Both the position numbers and the translations under genes were made by a program. Shown piece after piece: positions 50,652 to 60,259 of a DNA stretch of 64,000 nucleotides. The stretch lies in NCBI GenBank assembly GCA_963791545.1, contig CAWBSR010000017.1, positions 248,001-312,000 of the forward strand, written 5' to 3'. The notes below the pieces were generated by a model. It saw nothing but the letters and a program-made list of their open reading frames with translations, did no database searches and was not told where the DNA came from. How positions within the stretch are numbered: the first letter of the stretch is position 1; the number at the start of each line of letters is the position of its first letter. The stretch comes from JALYXV01 sp963791545 (lineage in GTDB: Bacteria; Actinomycetota; Acidimicrobiia; Acidimicrobiales; Palsa-688).

Positions 50652-52088
50652 GTGGCCGGCCGGATCCTCGTCGTCGGCCTGGGCCCGGGAGCCAGGGGCC
50701 TCTTGACGGCGGAAACCCAGGCCGCCATTGAACGTATCCCGCGCCGGTTCCTGCGGACCTCGCGCCATCCCACCGCCGGCGCCGTCCCCGACGCCCGATC
50801 CTTCGACCTGGTCTACGAGCAGGCCACCCGGCTCGAGGAGGTGTACCAGTCGATCGCGGACACTCTCATCGAGGCCGCCCAAGAGCACGGCGAGGTCCTC
50901 TACGCGGTTCCCGGCTCACCGGTCGTCGGGGAGCGGACAGTGGAGTTGCTCCTCACCGATTCCCGCGTCGAGGTCGAGGTCCTGGCCGCCCTGTCGTTCT
51001 TGGACCTGGCGTGGGCCCGCCTGGCGGTGGACCCCATGGCCCTCGGCGTGCGAGTGATCGACGGACATCGCTTCAGTACCGAGGCGGCGGGTCAGCGGGG
51101 ACCGCTGCTGGTGGCCCAGTGCGACAGCCGGGCGGTGCTCTCGGACATCAAGCTGGCCGTCGACGACAGCGATGGCGCCGGCCCCCCCGTCGTAGTCCTG
51201 CAGCGGTTGGGCCTGCCCGACGAGGCGGTCCTCAACCTGGCCTGGGCTGACCTGGACCGGATGGTGACCCCCGACCACCTCACCTCGCTGTGGATCCCCG
51301 TCCTGGCGTCCCCGGTCGCCGCCGAGCTGGTCCGCTTCGACGAACTGGTCCACACCCTCCGGGCCCGCTGCCCGTGGGACCGGGAGCAGACCCATCAGAC
51401 TCTGACCCGGCACCTGCTCGAGGAGACCTACGAGGTACTGGAGGCCATCGACGGGCTGGGGGCCGACTTCGAAGGCGCCGACCACCTGGAGGAGGAGCTC
51501 GGGGACCTGCTCTTCCAGGTCGTGTTCCACGCCACCCTGGCCGCCGAGGAAGGGCTGTTCGACCTCTCCGACGTGGCGCGCGGGATCCGTAACAAACTCG
51601 TCCACCGCCACCCCCACGTGTTCGGCGACGTCGAGGCCCGCACCGCCGGTCAGGTCATGCGGAACTGGGAGGAGATAAAACAGGTGGAAAAGGGGCGGGA
51701 GAGCGTCATGGACGGGATCCCGGGTCATCTGCCGTCGCTGCTGTACGCCCACAAGGCGCAGCGCAAGGCGGCATCCATCGGTTTCGACTGGGACAGCGTC
51801 ACCGGCGCCTGGCCCAAGATCGCCGAGGAGACGGCCGAACTCGAGGCCGCCATGGCCTCCTCGGGCGCCGTCGAGGAGGAGCTGGGTGATCTGCTGTTCG
51901 CGGTGGTCAACGTGGCCCGCCATCTCGACATCGACCCCGAAGCGGCGCTGCGGGCGGCCACGGTCAAGTTCCGTGACCGCTTCATGGCCGTCGAGCGCCT
52001 GGCCGCGGCCCGGGGGACGGAGTTGCGCTCCTTGGACTTGGCCGGCCTCGACGCCCTCTGGGACGAAGTCAAGGCGGCGACGCCCTAG
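50652..52088 (+). CDS. mazG: MazG nucleoside triphosphate pyrophosphohydrolase with tetrapyrrole-methylase-like domain
   Basis: A 478-residue fusion like Bacillus YabN. Residues 1-215 match the SAM-dependent tetrapyrrole methylase fold (ILVVGLGPGARGLLT, YAVPGSPVVGE), whose activity in this context is unknown. Two MazG domains follow (about 235-340 and 380-450) with the metal-binding EE-x-ED motifs EETYEVLEAIDG and HLEEELGDLLFQ, then EEELGDLLFAVVN. MazG removes non-canonical nucleotides and lowers ppGpp-linked stress. GTG start 8 bases after the preceding stop. Confidence 0.93.
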   Translation: MAGRILVVGLGPGARGLLTAETQAAIERIPRRFLRTSRHPTAGAVPDARSFDLVYEQATRLEEVYQSIADTLIEAAQEHGEVLYAVPGSPVVGERTVELLLTDSRVEVEVLAALSFLDLAWARLAVDPMALGVRVIDGHRFSTEAAGQRGPLLVAQCDSRAVLSDIKLAVDDSDGAGPPVVVLQRLGLPDEAVLNLAWADLDRMVTPDHLTSLWIPVLASPVAAELVRFDELVHTLRARCPWDREQTHQTLTRHLLEETYEVLEAIDGLGADFEGADHLEEELGDLLFQVVFHATLAAEEGLFDLSDVARGIRNKLVHRHPHVFGDVEARTAGQVMRNWEEIKQVEKGRESVMDGIPGHLPSLLYAHKAQRKAASIGFDWDSVTGAWPKIAEETAELEAAMASSGAVEEELGDLLFAVVNVARHLDIDPEAALRAATVKFRDRFMAVERLAAARGTELRSLDLAGLDALWDEVKAATP

Positions 52089-52381
52089 AGACGAAACTGG
52101 TCGAGGATCGGCGCCGCCTCGGCGGGGACCGAGATGCGCAGGCTGACGGCGTCCGCCTCGATCCCGACAGAGAAGTCGAAGAACGGGCAGCACGCCTTCT
52201 CGCTTTGCGCCAGGCGCACCAGCGCCGGGAGCTGGACGAGGTCCTCGTTGAGCCGCAGGTCGAGCCTCGTCGCCGACACCCGTTCTGCGGCCACGATGCT
52301 CGTGGCCAGGGCGTCCCGCCATTTTCCCACCTGGTCCTGGGCATCGGTCTCGGTCAGGGTGCATGCGATCGGGATCTGCAT
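52085..52381 (-). CDS. Small conserved protein with CCPFF motif
   Basis: A 98-residue soluble protein I cannot name. It starts MQIPIACTLTETDAQ and has the segment EKACCPFFDFSVGIEAD near residue 62; the ACCPF motif occurs in small actinobacterial proteins sometimes found near metal-response genes. The two adjacent cysteines could bind metal or be redox active. A TAGCGT box lies 7 bases before the ATG, so it appears leaderless. It overlaps the mazG stop by 4 bases. Confidence 0.75.
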   Translation of the reverse strand: MQIPIACTLTETDAQDQVGKWRDALATSIVAAERVSATRLDLRLNEDLVQLPALVRLAQSEKACCPFFDFSVGIEADAVSLRISVPAEAAPILDQFRL

Positions 52382-52418
52382 GGCGAGAACGCTACGCCGC
52401 CGCGCCTAGCTTGGCGCC
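52382..52418. promoter_or_regulatory. Divergent leaderless promoters, CCPFF protein and aminotransferase
   Basis: In 37 bases, TAGCGT (52394-52389, minus) is 7 bases before one ATG and TAGCTT (52407-52412, plus) 6 bases before the other. Confidence 0.5.
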
Positions 52419-53600
52419 ATGTCCGGCCGGCTGGCGTCGCGAATGGCGCGCCTCGGGACCGAATCCGCCTTCACGGTGCTGGCCCAGGCCCACCAGCTGG
52501 AGGCGGCGGGGCGGCCCGTCATCCACCTGGAGATCGGGGAGCCTGACGCGGCGACGCCCGCCCACGTCGTCGCTGCCGCCGTCGAAGCCCTCCACGCCGG
52601 CCACACCCACTACGTCCCGGCTCCCGGCCTGGCGTTCCTGCGCCAGGCGGTGACGGCGTTCCTGGAGCGGCACGGCCGTCTTCGCACTTCCCCAGAGCGG
52701 GTGATCATCACGCCCGGGGCCAAGCCCATCATGTTCTTCACCATCCTGGCCCTGTGCCAGCCGGGAGACGAGGTGCTGGTGCCGGACCCCGCGTTTGCCA
52801 TGTACCAGTCGATCACCGCCTTCTCCGGCGCCGTCCCCGTCGCGGTGCCGCTCCGGGAGGAGAACGGCTTCCGGATCGATCCTGACGAGCTGGCCCGTCT
52901 CGTCTCCCCACGGACCCGGCTGTTGATCCTCAACTCCCCCCACAACCCCTGCGGCGCCGCCCTGACGGCCGCCGACTGCGAGGCCATCGCCGAGATCGCG
53001 CTGCGCCACGACCTCATGGTGCTCAGTGACGAGGTGTACTGGGCCATCCGTTACGACGGGCCCCATGCCAGCGTCGTCGACGTCGACGGCATGGCGGAGC
53101 GCACCATTCTCCTCGACGGGTGGTCGAAGACCTTCGCCATGACCGGGTGGCGGCTCGGTTTCGGCGTCTTCCCGCCCGCCCTGGTCGAGCCGGTCACCCG
53201 CCTGGTCGTCAACTCGGTCTCCTGCACCTCGGCGTTCAGCCAGTACGCCGCCCAGGCGGCCCTCGACGGACCGTGGGAGCCGGTGTCGGAAATGGTGTCG
53301 GAGCTGCAGTCGCGACGCGATCTCGTCGTGGCCGGGCTGAACCGCATCCCTGGCATCACCTGCCCCGTCCCCGAGGGGGCGTTCTACGCCTTTCCGAACA
53401 TCACTGCCCTTGGCCTTTCCTCGGAGATCCTCCAGTCCCGGTTGCTGCAGGAGGCCGGCGTGGCCTGCCTGGCCGGCGGTTCGTTCGGAAGCTTCGGCGA
53501 GGGGCACCTCCGGCTGTCCTACGCCAACTCCCGGGAGATTCTCGAGGCTGGCGTGGCGGCGATCCGGGGGTTCGTGACCGACGGCCTCCAGGTGCCCTAA
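52419..53600 (+). CDS. Class I/II PLP-dependent aminotransferase
   Basis: A 393-residue fold-type I aminotransferase of the aspartate/aromatic subgroup. Residues for PLP binding are visible: HLEIGEPDAATP, LILNSPHNPCG, VLSDEVYW, and the Schiff-base lysine in LDGWSKTFAMTGWRLG, followed by the arginine near RLSYANS. The donor and acceptor cannot be deduced; aspartate or alanine-type activity is likely. The start is ATG at 52419, leaderless by the pattern seen in this genome. Confidence 0.9.
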   Translation: MSGRLASRMARLGTESAFTVLAQAHQLEAAGRPVIHLEIGEPDAATPAHVVAAAVEALHAGHTHYVPAPGLAFLRQAVTAFLERHGRLRTSPERVIITPGAKPIMFFTILALCQPGDEVLVPDPAFAMYQSITAFSGAVPVAVPLREENGFRIDPDELARLVSPRTRLLILNSPHNPCGAALTAADCEAIAEIALRHDLMVLSDEVYWAIRYDGPHASVVDVDGMAERTILLDGWSKTFAMTGWRLGFGVFPPALVEPVTRLVVNSVSCTSAFSQYAAQAALDGPWEPVSEMVSELQSRRDLVVAGLNRIPGITCPVPEGAFYAFPNITALGLSSEILQSRLLQEAGVACLAGGSFGSFGEGHLRLSYANSREILEAGVAAIRGFVTDGLQVP

Positions 53601-53634
53601 GCCGCTCCGCACTTGCGGTACCTTCTTCAACAGA

Positions 53635-53661
53635 AGTCACACCAGTCACAGGAGTCACAGC
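53635..53661 (+). repeat. Three 9-bp AGTCACANN repeats before eno
   Basis: AGTCACACC, AGTCACAGG and AGTCACAGC lie in tandem just upstream of the eno GTG; the second and third supply an AGGAG ribosome site. Confidence 0.8.
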
Positions 53662-53664
53662 ATC

Positions 53665-54947
<1,283 letters not shown>

Positions 54948-54951
<4 letters not shown>

Positions 54952-55304
54952 GGGCCCCCCGCATCCTGGGGTTGGTGGTGGGGTCGATCGCCCTGGCGGC
55001 GGGGTTGTTCCTCTTCGTCCTGCCCAGCCGCACCTATCTGGCCCAGCGGCACAGCCTGGCGGCGGCCCAAACCCGCCTCCAGGTGTTCACCGCCCAGAAC
55101 GCCAAGCTGGCCGTCGACGCCCAGAAGCTCCTGACCGATGCCGAGATCGAGCGGCTCGCCCGGCAACGTTACGGCCTCGTCATGCCGGGCGAAAAGGCCT
55201 TCGTAATCACCACGGCACCCGGGCCCGCCGCCGCCGCGCCCAAGACGGCGGCCCGGCCCGGTGTCGTCTCAAGACTCTGGCACAACATCCAGTTCTGGCA
55301 CTGA
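54948..55304 (+). CDS. FtsB/DivIC septum formation initiator protein
   Basis: A 118-residue bitopic cell-division protein: a short N-terminus, one membrane span (ILGLVVGSIALAAGLFLFVLP) and a coiled coil (QRHSLAAAQTRLQVFTAQNAKLAVDAQKL) followed by the family turn IERLARQRYGLVMPGEKAFVI. It would bridge FtsL and FtsQ in the divisome. GTG start overlapping the eno stop. A hairpin follows the stop. Confidence 0.9.
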
Positions 55305-55306
55305 TC

Positions 55307-55323
55307 CCAGGGATCCGCCCTGG
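55307..55323 (+). terminator. Short hairpin after ftsB/divIC
   Basis: CCAGGG-ATCCG-CCCTGG lies 3 bases after the stop. It has no T-run and only six pairs, so its activity as a terminator is uncertain. Confidence 0.4.
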
Positions 55324-55450
55324 CACTCAAGTTGGCGGCGGAGGGAAAATAGCGCGCCGGTGGGCGGCGAGTACCGTGGGGGCAGTGCCACTTCGGCGGC
55401 CGGGGGGCCGAGCCGGGAACCGCGACCAGGTCGGGAAACGTCGAACCGGC

Positions 55451-55993
55451 GTGACCCGTTACCGACGATTCCTGTACGCCGCCGCAGCGGCGGCCCTGGC
55501 CGGCTGCGGCACTGCGACCACCGCCGGCCCATCGACCACCGCCGGCCCATCGACCACCTCGTCGACATCGACAGCCGCCGCGGGGCTGGTGCCGTCCTCA
55601 CCTCCGGTATCGGCATCGCCGATCCCTCCGCCCAGGTTGGTCCCGACCACGAAGATCACGCCGACCACGAGGCGACCGGCGGGCGGCTCGGCGGTGCAGA
55701 TCACCGTTACCGCGGCCGACGATCGCAAAACCGTCAACCTCCGCATCGGCGACTCGGTGCGCCTCCTGCTCGACGATCCCGCTTTCCACTGGGCCAACGT
55801 GAACGTTTCGCCAGCCGGACGGCTGGCTCCAGACCCGGCCCCCTCCCCCCCTCCGCACGGGGCCCTGGCCATCTGGACGGCGGTGCAACGGGGTACCGTA
55901 ACCATCACCGCGGTGGCCGCGGCCTGGTGCGAAGCCGGGGTCGCCTGCCCCATGTGGGCCCGGTTGTACCAGGTCACCGTCGTCGTCAGCTGA
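55451..55993 (+). CDS. Lipoprotein of unknown function
   Basis: A 180-residue exported protein with a lipobox (LAGC, cysteine about residue 20), a Thr/Ser/Pro-rich spacer containing two TTAGPS repeats encoded by a duplicated 15-base unit, and a C-terminal beta-rich domain (VQITVTAADDRKTVNLRIGDSVRLLL to the end). Two cysteines near the end (WCEAGVACPMW) could form a disulfide. The domain resembles small Ig-like/proteinase-inhibitor-type folds but I cannot assign it. The GTG at 55451 was chosen because it directly precedes the signal peptide. Confidence 0.7.
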   Translation: MTRYRRFLYAAAAAALAGCGTATTAGPSTTAGPSTTSSTSTAAAGLVPSSPPVSASPIPPPRLVPTTKITPTTRRPAGGSAVQITVTAADDRKTVNLRIGDSVRLLLDDPAFHWANVNVSPAGRLAPDPAPSPPPHGALAIWTAVQRGTVTITAVAAAWCEAGVACPMWARLYQVTVVVS

Positions 55994-56019
55994 GTGACGA
56001 GGCGCCCGTGGCCGGGACC

Positions 56020-57498
56020 TCAGAGGGCCCTTGGAGGGTGCTCCGTAGTTGTCGGGACCGTGAGCGGAAGACGCAGGGTGAAAACCGCCCCGCCGCCGGG
56101 GGCATTGGCCGCGGTGGCCGTCCCGCCATGCTCCTGGGCGATGCTGGCCACGATGGCCAGGCCGAGCCCGACGCCCGTGCCCACCCGGGCGCGGTCGGCC
56201 CGCCAGAACCGGTCGAAGACATGAGCCAGCCCATCTGGGTTGAGACCCCCGCCGTGGTCGCGGACGGCCACCACCGCCCAGCCGTCCGCCAGCGCCGCCC
56301 GCACCTCGATGGGGGTTCCTGAAGGGGTGTGATGAACAGCGTTGGTCACCAGATTGGCGATGGCCTGGCGGAGATGGGCCTGATCGCCGGCGATCACCAC
56401 CGGCTCCGGGGCGTCCAGGGTGACTCTGCGGTCCCGGGACGAGGCGACGGCGTCGCTGCAGGCGTCGGCGGCCAGCACCGCCAGGTCGACGGGACTGCGT
56501 TCCGCGGCCCGGGTCTGGTCGAGCCGGGCCAAAAGGAGCAGGTCCTCGACCAGGACCTTCATCCGGGCCGATTCCTGCTCGATGCGGCGCAGGATGGTGG
56601 GGAGGTCAACCTGGGCGTTTTCGCCGCTCAGCCGGAACAGTTCCGCGAAGCCCTGGATCGAGGTCAACGGGGTTCTCAGCTCATGGGAGGCATCCGCCAG
56701 GAATTGCCGCAGCCGCATTTCCGTCGCCTGGCGGGCCTGGAACGCTCCCTCGATGTCGTCGAGCATGGTGTTGAGGGCCAGTCCCAGCTGGCCGACCTCC
56801 GTGACTCCCTCGGCCGGGCTCACCCGTTGCGACAGGTCGCCCGCCGTGATCGATCGGGCCGTGGCCGCCATCAGTTCCAGGGGCCGCAGGCCCCGGCGCA
56901 GGACCAACCACGATCCCGCTGAGAGCAGCAGCAACAGGACGATGGCGCCGCCCGCCTCGTCCAGCACCAGCCGGTGCAGGGCCTTGGTCACCTCGGTCAG
57001 GGGCGCCGCGATCACGATCGTGTCGGTCTGACCGGTGTCCGCCGTGGTTCCCCCCTGGAAGTCTCCGGAGCCGCCCCGGCCGTCGCCCGCCCGGCCGGCG
57101 CTGGGATCGCTGGCCCGATCTACGTACACCCGGAAGCCGGTGGCGGTGAACAGCCGGGGTCCGCGGCTCGGGTCGGGGAGCGGAGACGGGAGCTTGGGCA
57201 CGGCCGAGCCGTTCACGTAGGTAGTGAGCACCGTGCCCGCCCGGTCCCGTAGTTCCGCATAGGTCCCCGCCGGGACCTCGATAGGACCGCCGCCTCCTCC
57301 CCCGGGCCCGGGAAAGCCCCCGAAGCCCGCCTTGTCGTCCAATTGGTGTTCCACAAAGGTGCGGGAGTTCCGGATCTGGGCGTCCAGGCTCCCGTACTGG
57401 GAGCGGGCGTAGAGGGTGTAGGTCGTCACACCGAACACGACCAGGCCGGTGGCGACCAGGGCCACCAGGGCCAAAACCAGTCGCAGGCGCAGCGTCAT
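56020..57498 (-). CDS. Sensor histidine kinase without adjacent response regulator
   Basis: A 492-residue membrane kinase: span 1 (LRLVLALVALVATGLVVFGV), an extracytoplasmic region of about 140 residues with glycine-rich stretches, span 2 (GGAIVLLLLLSAGSWLVL), HAMP (RGLRPLELMAATARSITAGDL), the HisKA box with the phosphorylated histidine in DASHELRTPLTS, and the HATPase with NLVTNAVHH, VRDHGGGL and GVGLGLAIV. Such kinases usually follow an OmpR-type regulator gene; none is present here. ATG at 57498 is preferred over TTG at 57519. Confidence 0.9.
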   Translation of the reverse strand: MTLRLRLVLALVALVATGLVVFGVTTYTLYARSQYGSLDAQIRNSRTFVEHQLDDKAGFGGFPGPGGGGGGPIEVPAGTYAELRDRAGTVLTTYVNGSAVPKLPSPLPDPSRGPRLFTATGFRVYVDRASDPSAGRAGDGRGGSGDFQGGTTADTGQTDTIVIAAPLTEVTKALHRLVLDEAGGAIVLLLLLSAGSWLVLRRGLRPLELMAATARSITAGDLSQRVSPAEGVTEVGQLGLALNTMLDDIEGAFQARQATEMRLRQFLADASHELRTPLTSIQGFAELFRLSGENAQVDLPTILRRIEQESARMKVLVEDLLLLARLDQTRAAERSPVDLAVLAADACSDAVASSRDRRVTLDAPEPVVIAGDQAHLRQAIANLVTNAVHHTPSGTPIEVRAALADGWAVVAVRDHGGGLNPDGLAHVFDRFWRADRARVGTGVGLGLAIVASIAQEHGGTATAANAPGGGAVFTLRLPLTVPTTTEHPPRAL

Positions 57499-57538
57499 GG
57501 TTCTCAGATCCTGGCGCAACCGGCGCCGGGACCGCCGA

Positions 57539-57622
57539 TCATGGCGCCTGGGGCAGCGCCGGGGGGCGATAGGACGGGAACGACTCGGCCGCCGCCCGGT
57601 AGCCCCTGCGGAGGAGGGTCAT
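57539..57622 (-). CDS. 27-codon ORF between the transferase and the kinase gene
   Basis: A short frame whose ATG overlaps the stop of the glycosyltransferase-GtrA gene (ATGA) and whose stop is overlapped by another ATG. It encodes MTLLRRGYRAAAESFPSYR followed by a Pro-rich end. No family is recognised; it could be a small translated linker or the remnant of a lost gene. Confidence 0.3.
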   Translation of the reverse strand: MTLLRRGYRAAAESFPSYRPPALPQAP

Positions 57623-58515
57623 CGGAACACCCAGCGGCGCAGGAGGAGGAACCGGCCCACCGCGGCGACGCTGCTGACCACGGTGACGACGACCAGATCG
57701 CCTCTGAGGGAGTCGACGCCGGCACCACCAGCGGCCAGCAGCGCCGCCACCGTGAGGATCAGGGGGAGCCGGGCGACCACCAGGGCGGCGCGGTAATGAC
57801 GGCCCCGGCCCGAGCGACCCTGCCGGGCAAAGGTGACCCGGCGGTCGGCGGCGGTGTTGGCGGCGGCCGAGATGGTGAGGGCGCCGTCCCCGGCGGTGAG
57901 GCGGCGCAGCATCCGTCCGATGCCGCGGAGGTCCTCCACGGCCGTGCCCGCCACGTCGACCCGGGAATCGGCGTCGTCCACCCAGTCCACGGGGACCTCG
58001 TGGATGCGCAGACCGTTGTGCTCGGCGAGAAGCAGTAGCTCGGTGTCGAAGAACCAGCTCTCGTCGGCGACGAGCGGCACCAGGGCCCGGGCGACGTCGC
58101 CTCGCAGGGCCTTGAACCCGCACTGGGCGTCGGAGAAGCCGTTGCCCAGCAGCGTCTTGAGGCTGAGGTTGTAGCCGCGGGAAACGAGCTCTCGCTTGGC
58201 GCCCTGCATCACCCGGGCCCCGGGCGCCAGGCGGGTGCCGATGGCGACGTCGGAATGACCCGACAGCAGGGGCGCCACCAGCGGCAGCAGGGCGTCGAGA
58301 TCGGTCGAGAGATCGACGTCCATGTACGATTCGAGACCGGCTTCCTCGTTGTGGACCGGGATGACGATTTCCACGTCCACGACCCGCCGGCCGGTCGTGC
58401 TTTCCGGACTGAGCAGGGCGGCGGCGGAGGTGGCCATGACCACATGGTCGGAGTTCGGCCTCAGCCCCTTCTCTGCTGCTCCTGGGAGTTCCCTCCGAAT
58501 GTGGCCCACCAGCAC
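57619..58515 (-). pseudogene. Glycosyltransferase 2-GtrA fusion with internal deletion
   Basis: The frame encodes a family 2 glycosyltransferase joined to a GtrA-type membrane domain (about residues 205-298, four spans). The transferase begins normally with VDVEIVIPVHNEEAGLE but goes straight into YMDVDLSTDLDALLPLVAP. Intact relatives have some 60-70 residues between these motifs, containing the nucleotide-binding DN-x-STD region. The frame is kept, so a shortened protein could be made, but the donor-binding core is missing (junction near 58327-58332). The true start may be ATG at 58437. It once probably transferred sugars from or to a polyprenyl carrier. Confidence 0.7.
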
Positions 58516-58658
58516 GTGTGGAGCTTCGCCAACCGGCGCTCGAAGATCCTCGGCCGTTCAGTTGGCGAGGGTCGATCGGCCGAGAACTCATCGGGTGACA
58601 CGACGCACTCGGCGGCCCCGCAATGATTAGTTAATGACATACGGGGTACAGCGAGGTC

Positions 58659-58730
58659 ATGGTTATCGGTGGAGGAACGATCCTTCTTATTCTCATCATT
58701 GTCATCGTCGTGCTGCTGCTGCGCCGGTAG
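58659..58730 (+). CDS. 23-residue single-span membrane microprotein
   Basis: An ATG-started frame encodes MVIGGGTILLILIIVIVVLL and ends LRR. It is nearly all membrane span with a positive C-terminus, like small DUF3309-type stress-related hydrophobic proteins of other bacteria. A GCGAGG element precedes the ATG and the upstream 50 bases are unusually AT-rich for this genome, as at a promoter. A hairpin follows the stop. Real translation is likely but unproven. Confidence 0.55.
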   Translation: MVIGGGTILLILIIVIVVLLLRR

Positions 58731-58731
58731 C

Positions 58732-58756
58732 CGCCACCTGTCCGGAGCGGGTGGCG
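58732..58756 (+). terminator. Hairpin after the microprotein gene
   Basis: CGCCACC pairs with GGTGGCG around an 11-base loop, starting 2 bases after the stop codon. There is no T-run. The following 120 bases up to the phospholipase stop at 58877 hold no gene. Confidence 0.45.
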
Positions 58757-58876
58757 TGGGTCACGACGCCGCTCGGCTCGCCTCTACGATGTGGAGATCC
58801 TCTGGTCCGCCGGGGCTCGGACGCGCTCACCGGCATCGAGGCGGGACGCGAGGACGTGGGTGGTGTTGTCGCGGTC

Positions 58877-60259
58877 TCAGCGACAGGAGGCGCCCCGAAG
58901 GAGCGCTGGGGTCGGGACGGCGTCGGCGAGGGTGGGGTTGGCGTGCGCGAAGTCCAAGACGTCGGCCAGGTTCTTGGCATTGGCGTCGCGGGCCCGCAGT
59001 GGTTTGAGCTTCCAACGCCATTCGATCATTCGCAGGATCGAGGTGTGCTCGTAGGGTCCGCCATGGGTCACTCCCGAGGCAGCAAATGGTGAGACGACGA
59101 TGCACGGGACCCGGAATCCCAGCTGGCGGTAGTCGGGCGCTCCGCCGCAGCCGTCGATCCCGCAGCGGTGGTCGACCGCCGCTGGATCGGTGTCGTCGAT
59201 GACTTGGGGCGGGCTGACGTGGTCGAAGAAACCGCCCCACTCGTCGTAGGTCACGACCAGCACGGTACCGGGCCATTGGGGACCGTTTCGGACCGCGTGG
59301 AACACTTCGGCGAGGAACCGGTCTCCGATGCGGATATCGGCAAATGGGTGCTGATCGGACTCGGTGTTGTTCCCGTTGCTGAAGGCGGGATCGATGAACG
59401 ACACACTGGGCAGGGTTCCCCGCGCCGCATCGGCGAGGAAGGCGGAGAACGGGGAGACGATCGGCAGGTACTTCAACCCCCACAGCCCGATGAAGGGGAC
59501 GTCGCTGAAGTAGTACCGATGGCTGACACCGGCGGCGGCGAGCCGGTCCCAGATGGTGGGCAGGGTCGCCAGCTTGGCGGGGGGAGTCGAGACGCCGGGC
59601 GGATCGAGATTGTGGTCCCGGTCCGTCGTGGCCGCGTTGAGGAAGATCCGGTTGGGGTAGGTCTCGGCCATGAGGGAGCAGAAGTAGCCGTCCAGGGTGG
59701 TGTAGTTGCGGGCCAGGGCGGCCAGTACCGGCAGGGCGGACTCGGTGTAGTAGCCGATGGGGTAGGTGTCGTTGACCGCCCGGTTGGGCGGTGTCAGCAA
59801 CCAGCCGTCGTTGCGCCCGCGGTCCAGTTGGATCTGGCCCCCGGGCCAGGAATGGTCGGGGTCAGCGTTACCGCAGCCCGTGAAGTCTCCCCCCAGGTCA
59901 TGGGTCGGGTGGCGCTGCCCGCGGCGATCCGGATAGGTGAGGCCGGCCTGGCGACCGTCAGCCCCGGGTAGCCATCCCAGCAGGTGATCGAAGGACCGGT
60001 TTTCCAGCATCACCACAACGACAGTGTCGAAGGGCGGTGGCGGGGGGGTGCTGCTCGTGACCGGGGAGGTCCGGGGTGTGGAGGGCGCCGGGCCCGGTAC
60101 CGGCGACGATGGCGCCGACCGGCAGGCGGTGGCCAGGGTGGTGGGCCAGGCGACACCCAGCCCCGCAGCAGCGGTGGCCTTCAAGAAGCGCCGCCGGGAA
60201 AGGCTGGCGTTCGTCAATGCCGCCGGATCTCCATGATGGCCGGTGTCATCCCGGCTCAC
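58877..60259 (-). CDS. Tat-exported phospholipase C/acid phosphatase-family phosphoesterase
   Basis: A 460-residue enzyme of the bacterial phospholipase C family (alkaline-phosphatase-like fold). A twin-arginine signal is clear (SRRRFLKATAAAGLG, about residues 21-35). The metal site starts at VVVMLENRSFDHLLGWLPG, and further motifs are NDTYPIGYY, YDEWGGFFDHVSPP and GFRVPCIVVSPFA. Family members cleave phospholipids or phosphomonoesters outside the membrane. The GTG start overlaps the stop of the upstream lipoprotein gene (GTGA), so the two are cotranslated. It ends with a GASCR-like tail. Confidence 0.9.
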   Translation of the reverse strand: MSRDDTGHHGDPAALTNASLSRRRFLKATAAAGLGVAWPTTLATACRSAPSSPVPGPAPSTPRTSPVTSSTPPPPPFDTVVVVMLENRSFDHLLGWLPGADGRQAGLTYPDRRGQRHPTHDLGGDFTGCGNADPDHSWPGGQIQLDRGRNDGWLLTPPNRAVNDTYPIGYYTESALPVLAALARNYTTLDGYFCSLMAETYPNRIFLNAATTDRDHNLDPPGVSTPPAKLATLPTIWDRLAAAGVSHRYYFSDVPFIGLWGLKYLPIVSPFSAFLADAARGTLPSVSFIDPAFSNGNNTESDQHPFADIRIGDRFLAEVFHAVRNGPQWPGTVLVVTYDEWGGFFDHVSPPQVIDDTDPAAVDHRCGIDGCGGAPDYRQLGFRVPCIVVSPFAASGVTHGGPYEHTSILRMIEWRWKLKPLRARDANAKNLADVLDFAHANPTLADAVPTPALLRGASCR

